From contig QEAR01000016.1 of assembly GCA_006535965.1 (NCBI GenBank), forward strand, positions 241,867-305,866: DNA of 64,000 nucleotides, in the 5' to 3' direction. The notes under the pieces are model-generated. The model was not told the origin of the DNA and did no database searches. It worked only from the letters and a program-made list of their open reading frames with translations. Shown piece by piece: positions 58,976 through 64,000 of this stretch. This DNA comes from Spizellomyces sp. 'palustris' (lineage: Eukaryota > Chytridiomycota > Chytridiomycetes > Spizellomycetales > Spizellomycetaceae). A program made the translations under genes and the position numbers. Every line of letters starts with the position of its first letter. Within the stretch, counting starts at the first letter, position 1.

Positions 58976-59670
58976 TTACTGAGCAGGACGGGGGCCACCA
59001 CGACCAACACCACCACGCTACACATGACAGAACGATGAGCATGCTTTGAAAGAAGACGTCGATTGATCAGAGGAAATTTTGCCATCTACTTACGAATTCC
59101 GGCCTCCAATCACCAGCAGCTCCTTCCTTCTTTTCACCAGGACGGTCGTCGCGGCGACGGTATTCGCGTTCACCGTCACCACGAGGCCTGAAACGCTCAC
59201 CATCTCCGCGAGGAGGACGGTCACCCTCTGCGAGACCAGTTAGATGTTTGGATAAGATATTCAAAATGATCAAATGGAGGAAGACATACCAGGACGACCG
59301 GGGCGGGGACCACTCTTGGTGGTCTTGATGAAGGTACGGGGCACGATCTCAGGGGGAAGGTGCAAGTACTCACGCAGGTACTCAATACCTTCGTTGGTCA
59401 AGTAGTAGTAGTAGTACTGCCACGAGAAACGGGTAGCTACATAACCACGAGAGGCCATGCTTTGCAGGGCCTTGATGACCTGAAGGTTCGGGACATCGAC
59501 GTCCTGGTGCTTAGGAGCGTTGAAGTCCTTCTTCGCCACCATAACTCCCTCCTGGAAGAGGTACTGGTAGATCTACACGCGATCATTGGACGAAATCAGA
59601 CAAAGCTCTAAGTATCAGCGAAATAGAAACAATGAAGTACCTTCTTGCGGTTGTTCTTGGGAATCAACAT
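58976..59670 (-). CDS. RPS10: 40S ribosomal protein eS10
   Basis: Small-subunit ribosomal protein located at the mRNA entry side of the 40S head. Four exons: 59670-59641, 59572-59290, 59227-59094 and 59017-58976, 162 residues. Starts [10 protein letters not shown], then [59 protein letters not shown] and [11 protein letters not shown], all typical of eS10. The tail is a disordered Arg/Gly/Asp region, [16 protein letters not shown], and ends [13 protein letters not shown]. The plastin-like tail length and RGG motifs are usual for the family. Confidence 0.96.
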
Positions 59671-60207
59671 CTTGATTGTCTAGAGAACAAGGTAACGGAA
59701 ACGATATCGGGGTGAGTGAACTGAAAGCAATCAATTCACAACCCCGTGAACTTGCGGAATCATCTGCCCAGCTGTCTCCCCCTTCCCCATACTACACAGC
59801 CAGCAGCCTTGCTTCTAAGCTTGTGGTTCCCGCAATTATTATTTCCGACATCATTGTCCCATTCCCTCCCATCCCGCGCCATGTGCTTCCTATGTGTATC
59901 CATCTCTTCCTTCGCCCCACAACGATAATCGCGCAAACGCCGAAATCGGTTTCTCGCCGCAAAGATGGATGCACACAACATGCATAACCCACGAAGCACA
60001 GCGGACTTGATAAATACCTAAGATGGATGGATGGATGTACCGCAAATGAGAGAGGAAGAACTCTGTCAGCACGCAAGGCTAGTCCTGTTTTGTCGCCCCC
60101 AGCGGAGAGTCATGTGACCAGAAATGGCACAGCCGTGATGACTCACCCAGCACCCGCCATTCACACTTTCCAGCTCCCAATTCCTTTCCCCATGCCCGAC
60201 CCTTCCC
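59671..60207. promoter_or_regulatory. Divergent promoter region, eS10 / HUL4-like
   Basis: 537 nt between divergent starts. It contains a CATGTGAC site at 60111-60118 (a one-base variant of the CACGTGAC motif) and a GATG tandem at about 60021-60036. No gene is seen in it. Confidence 0.35.
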
Positions 60208-63200
60208 ATGATACCGACTCAGCAACAAGAAAGCAAGGCAACCTGCTTGTGTTGCTACAACCTTCTCCGTTTTCCTGCTAGTGTATCTTGCTTTCGCTGC
60301 ACCGTCTGCGACTGTGTAACGGATCTGACACCTCTTCCAGTCACCCAGGGTATGGTGATACGCATTAATTCTATACTGCTGGGGTGTTTATACCGACTGT
60401 GAATTCAGGAGCGTCCTCTGCAGCACCACTGACGCTTCGAGCTGTTCAAACCTTGTTTGGCGATGTCCAAAACGATGAGGCTCATGCTGAGAATGTCATC
60501 CATGACTGCTTTTCAAAATATCATACGCTCAACGAAAGCTTTTCGAATGTAACATCACGTCGCAAAGTTGTTGGATATTCACTGATCAATAGTGTACTGA
60601 ATTTATATGCTAAGAATTCAGAAGCCAATCTGGACACACCAGGTGTGGCACTGACTGACGTTCGAGAAGCATATCGCTTGATAATGTTACAAGTGAGCCT
60701 CGTCATTATTGGCCAGAGATTCGGCTGAAGAAAGATCTTTTTGTTAAACATCGATATAGGGACCCAAGTTGCAAAGGGCCATGATGGTTGGCATTGATAA
60801 GCTTGTCCGGCGACCTGGCAGGTTAAGTTTTGGCACAGTGTATCATAAATTTGCACCTACGGTGTCATGGACTGAATATCATAAGCAGGCAACTAGTGCG
60901 AAAGGAAGATATCAGATTCCTGATGATTTTATTAGAGGTTTGTATCCTAACCCAGATTGAAATCATCTGGCTGACTATATGACCGTTGCAGAGCCCGATG
61001 TTTTCGACGCATGGCACAAATGTCGAGGTCAATTATTACCACGACATTCTCGCACGTATCCTTGGTCTGACGTCCTGTCTTTCAAATGACTTGCATCATT
61101 ATGTGGTCAACTGGTTTGCAAGGTCGGTACACTCCGGTTCGGATGAATATATATAGAGTTGGCAGATACTCAAATTCAATTCCCAATAGACTCCCGTTGT
61201 CCATTTTTCAGAAACGGGTTGGAATGGTCAATCATTTCATAAGCTTCAGGTTAGCTCAGAGAGAGGGTATGTGTGCACTTTGCTAGGAAAGTGGCACGTG
61301 AAAATAGTCTCATGGAGAGGGTTAGGGATGACAGGAAACTATCCTTCAGACTGGGCAACGCGGTCAGCAGCCCGTGTCATGGCTCTTCTCTGTAAGTCCT
61401 CGACGCTATGGCGCACGTACAAGTGTGAACGTCGTTGACGTTCTATTCTCTAGCTGCGGCAAATGGTCATCGTGCGGAGCAGCTACCGATGGCCGATTTC
61501 TACAATACTGTGGTGGATTATATTAACTTATACAGAGATTTCCAAATTTGGCAAGGTGATCGCACCGGGTTGGTAGCCTCAGTCATGTTGATACTCGAAG
61601 CACCACATCATTGAACTTTTCTCCAGTGCGTTCGCTTTCTGTCAATATCCATTTCTTGTCTCGCTTGGGGGAAAAATGCAGGTAATCCAGCTTTGAGCTA
61701 TGATTTTTGCCGGTTCACTGTTGTTGACGAAGGCTAGATCATGGAAGCGGATGCAAAGCGGCAAATGGCAGAGAGGTACAACCAATTGAAGGACGAGTTA
61801 CGATTCGTGAAGTAGTGACTCGCATCTACCTAAGATTCAAGGAGGCCTTCTTTCGCACAGCCCTGCACGGATTGGTTACGGACCCATTCTTGTCGCTCCG
61901 CATTCGAAGAAGTGCCTTAATAGAGGATTCTCTAAATCAGTTGCAGTCACGACATTTTGATCTGAAGAAAAAACTGAGAATTGAGTTCGTTAGTAAGTCA
62001 TATTTATTGCCACATAACACAACAGATTGTATGACGCCAACCGATGGAATATATATATCACATCAGACGAAGACGGAGTAGATGCTGGCGGCCTCACTAA
62101 GGAGTGGTTTCTTCTACTGGTGCGGGATCTGTTCGATCCACAATATGGGATGTTTACATTTGACGACGACAGCCATTTGTGCTGGTTTAACCCGGCATCG
62201 TTTGAAAATACCGAAGAGTTTCGACTCGTAGGAACGATCATTGGCCTTGCGATACATAACTCCAACATCTTGGATGTAAGACTGCAGTGATTTGGTTCAT
62301 AATGTCCATAAATGCTCAACGCAAATGGTGAAAACAGGTTCACTTTCCACGGGCGTGCTATAAAAAACTTCTTGGCCATGTTTGTGGTCTGGAAGACCTG
62401 AAAAAGTTGCGACCTGCTTTAGGCAGAGGTCTTGAACAATTACTTTCATACGATGATGATGATGTGGAGACCGTATTCTGCCGTGACTTCGTGGCGGAAT
62501 ATGAAGCCTTTGGCGAGGTTAAGCAGGTGAAGCCGCGCTGATAACATAGGATATAGTGACTTCAACCTAATGCTCGCGCGGAAATAGGTACCGCTTGTTC
62601 CCAATGGAGATAGAATACCTGTCACGAAGGACAACAAACAGGAGTTCGTCGACAGATATGTCAACTGGGTGCTCAACGACTCGATCGAGACTCAGTTTGC
62701 GGCCTTTAAAGCTGGCTTTGGCTACGTATGCGGCGGAAATGCCCTGTCACTCTTCCGTCCGGCGGAGATTGAACTCATGGTGTGTGGCGGCACGGAACTT
62801 GATATTCAGGGTCTGGAAGGCGTGACGGAATACGAAGGGTAAGGGCATCGCACGGTCGTACTGCCAATGGAGCATCTCATCATGTATGCTGTACGTGTCA
62901 GTTTCACCTCATCAGATGGGACAGTCCGCAATTTCTGGGACGTTGTGAATGCGTATCCCACCGAGATGAAAAGAAAACTCCTGCTATTTGTAACAGGGAC
63001 GGATCGAATACCGGCAACAGGGATACAGAACATGGCTTTCAAAGTGTCCTGTCTTGGCGAGGTAGCAGAATCGCAACATCATATGCCGTCAACATAGATA
63101 GCCTGATTCATTACCTCGAATTTTTATCATCCATATATTAGGAGTCGGAAAACCTGCCAATATCACACACTTGCTTCAATCAAATATGTCTTTATAGATA

Positions 63201-63328
63201 TTCCACCCGGGAGAAACTAGAGGAAAAGCTGTCCAAAGCTGTAATGTGGAGGTGAGTTGGAGTCGGTAAAATCTTATTATGATTGAATGCACTAATGTAT
63301 CAGCAGCTCTGGATTCCATTTTAAGTGA
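60208..63328 (+). CDS. HUL4: HECT-domain E3 ubiquitin ligase, HUL4-like
   Basis: E3 ligase with about 14 exons. Exon 1 (60208-60349) encodes a zinc ribbon with CLCC ... CFRCTVC, the LSD1-type finger found at the N-terminus of fungal Hul4 proteins, with FPASV between the pairs. The middle region runs through RAVQTLFGDVQ, VVGYSLINSVLNLY and KLQRAMMVGIDKL. The HECT domain starts around 61.8 kb: FKEAFFRTALHGLV; then GVDAGGLTKEWFLLLVRDLF; FRLVGTIIGLAIHNS; KLRPALGRGLEQLL; AFKAGFGYVCGG; and the C-lobe with LPISHTCFNQICLY, whose Cys (near 63158) is the catalytic thioester residue. The final exon 63304-63328 gives the short tail SSGFHFK. Assignment to HUL4 rather than another HECT class rests on the zinc ribbon plus HECT order. 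Confidence 0.88.
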
Positions 63329-64000
63329 GGAATTCTGTCTGTGCAACCAAGAAGATCCTTTGCACATTATTTGGTATTTATACAATAAATAGGTATAAAA
63401 GGATGTGCAAGAGAATCAATCCCCTTGCATATATGTAATTCTTGATAAGTGTGTCTATTAATTTTGATCCACCATGGACAGTGTGGTGGTAAATAGATGA
63501 TTATTTCACTGTACTGAGTGGTTACTATACTGAGACATGTCTTTAATAACCTAAACTTCAATATCTTATGGAACTTGGCAGCTTTCACAAGCTGGCACAC
63601 ATGTCCCAAAGATCATATGCTATTGCACAAGGTAAGGGCTTAGGTTAGATTACCTAAGCTGCGGTGCATCATCCTAACTCTGCATACAAGCTTGGGACAT
63701 TGAAACCTGGCCTGAAACATGGTTGGGAAGCCACTTCGCACTTTCTTGCAAAAGACAAGAGAACAAGGCAATGTCATTCCATGTTACATGGCACTGTAAG
63801 ACACAACAGGGATGCCTTCTAGGCACTCCCCAGAATATGACAATAGGCTACGTTCTACCATCCTCCAAGGAATAATGACAATAACTTGGAGGTCAGCATG
63901 AACCCAGTTATAAGGTTTACTTCCAGTATATCATATGGTTGCACCACAAGTTGAGATGGATCTTGGGACAACAGACAACTGTTGGAATTAATTAAGTGAT
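63329..64000. other. Terminal AT-rich stretch, no gene seen
   Basis: The last 670 nt hold no exon I can assign. Composition and short-frame pattern change after about 63.6 kb. Stretches on the plus strand such as a frame near 63690-63805 look weakly coding but contain stops. It could be part of a decayed element or of a gene continuing beyond the window. Confidence 0.35.

Overview
The window is nuclear DNA from a fungus, most likely an early-diverging, chytrid-like lineage. Evidence: eukaryotic genes packed about every 2.5 kb on both strands, many short GT-AG introns (mostly 52-82 nt), fungal-type families (HUL4-like HECT ligase with zinc ribbon, Ivy1-like BAR protein, fungal DUF676-type lipase, Gea/GBF1 ARF-GEF), together with families usually associated with animals or plants and missing from most yeasts and moulds: CTC1, a BRE/BABAM2-like protein, a BAT2/PRRC2 N-terminal domain protein and an EF-hand-containing proline dehydrogenase. 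The lineage is an inference from gene content, not a database match.

Layout. 1-6.5 kb: 3' end of an AFG2/SPATA5 AAA ATPase, converging on a mitochondrial DEAD-box helicase that is divergently paired with NFU1 (mitochondrial Fe-S scaffold), then an alpha/beta-hydrolase lipase. 6.6-7.5 kb: a carbonyl-reductase-like SDR. 7.5-10.2 kb: a gene-poor, AT-rich island with direct and tandem repeats and a decayed coding-like stretch. 10.2-12.8 kb: two unrecognised proteins, the second in six exons. 13.2-20.4 kb: a 22-exon Gea/GBF1 ARF-GEF. 20.6-25 kb: RPP14 (RNase P/MRP), a BTB/T1 protein and a PQ-loop membrane protein. 25.3-28.7 kb: BRE-like protein divergent from a Derlin-like protein. 29-32 kb: glycogen branching enzyme. 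32.4-38 kb: BAT2/PRRC2-like 1,724-residue protein. 38.8-43.3 kb: proline dehydrogenase, Ivy1-like BAR protein, TFIIA gamma. 43.6-54 kb: ribosomal protein eL13, a SPO22/ZIP4/TEX11 meiotic TPR protein, and a 1,250-residue intronless CTC1. 54-63.3 kb: RGP1, ribosomal proteins eL15 and eS10, and a HUL4-like HECT ubiquitin ligase.

There is no operon or gene-cluster logic. Themes are housekeeping: Golgi traffic (GBF1, RGP1, BAR protein), translation (eL13, eL15, eS10, AFG2), mitochondria (helicase, NFU1, PRODH), ERAD and ubiquitin (Derlin-like, HUL4, BRE), and genome maintenance (CTC1 tail-to-tail with ZIP4). Strongest points for follow-up: CTC1 in a fungus, an 8-nt microexon that completes the start of eL15, the BRE and BAT2 homologues, and a CACGTG motif near ribosomal protein genes. 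Exon joins were read by eye from protein conservation and splice signals; where I give exon lists, the phases add up across every junction.
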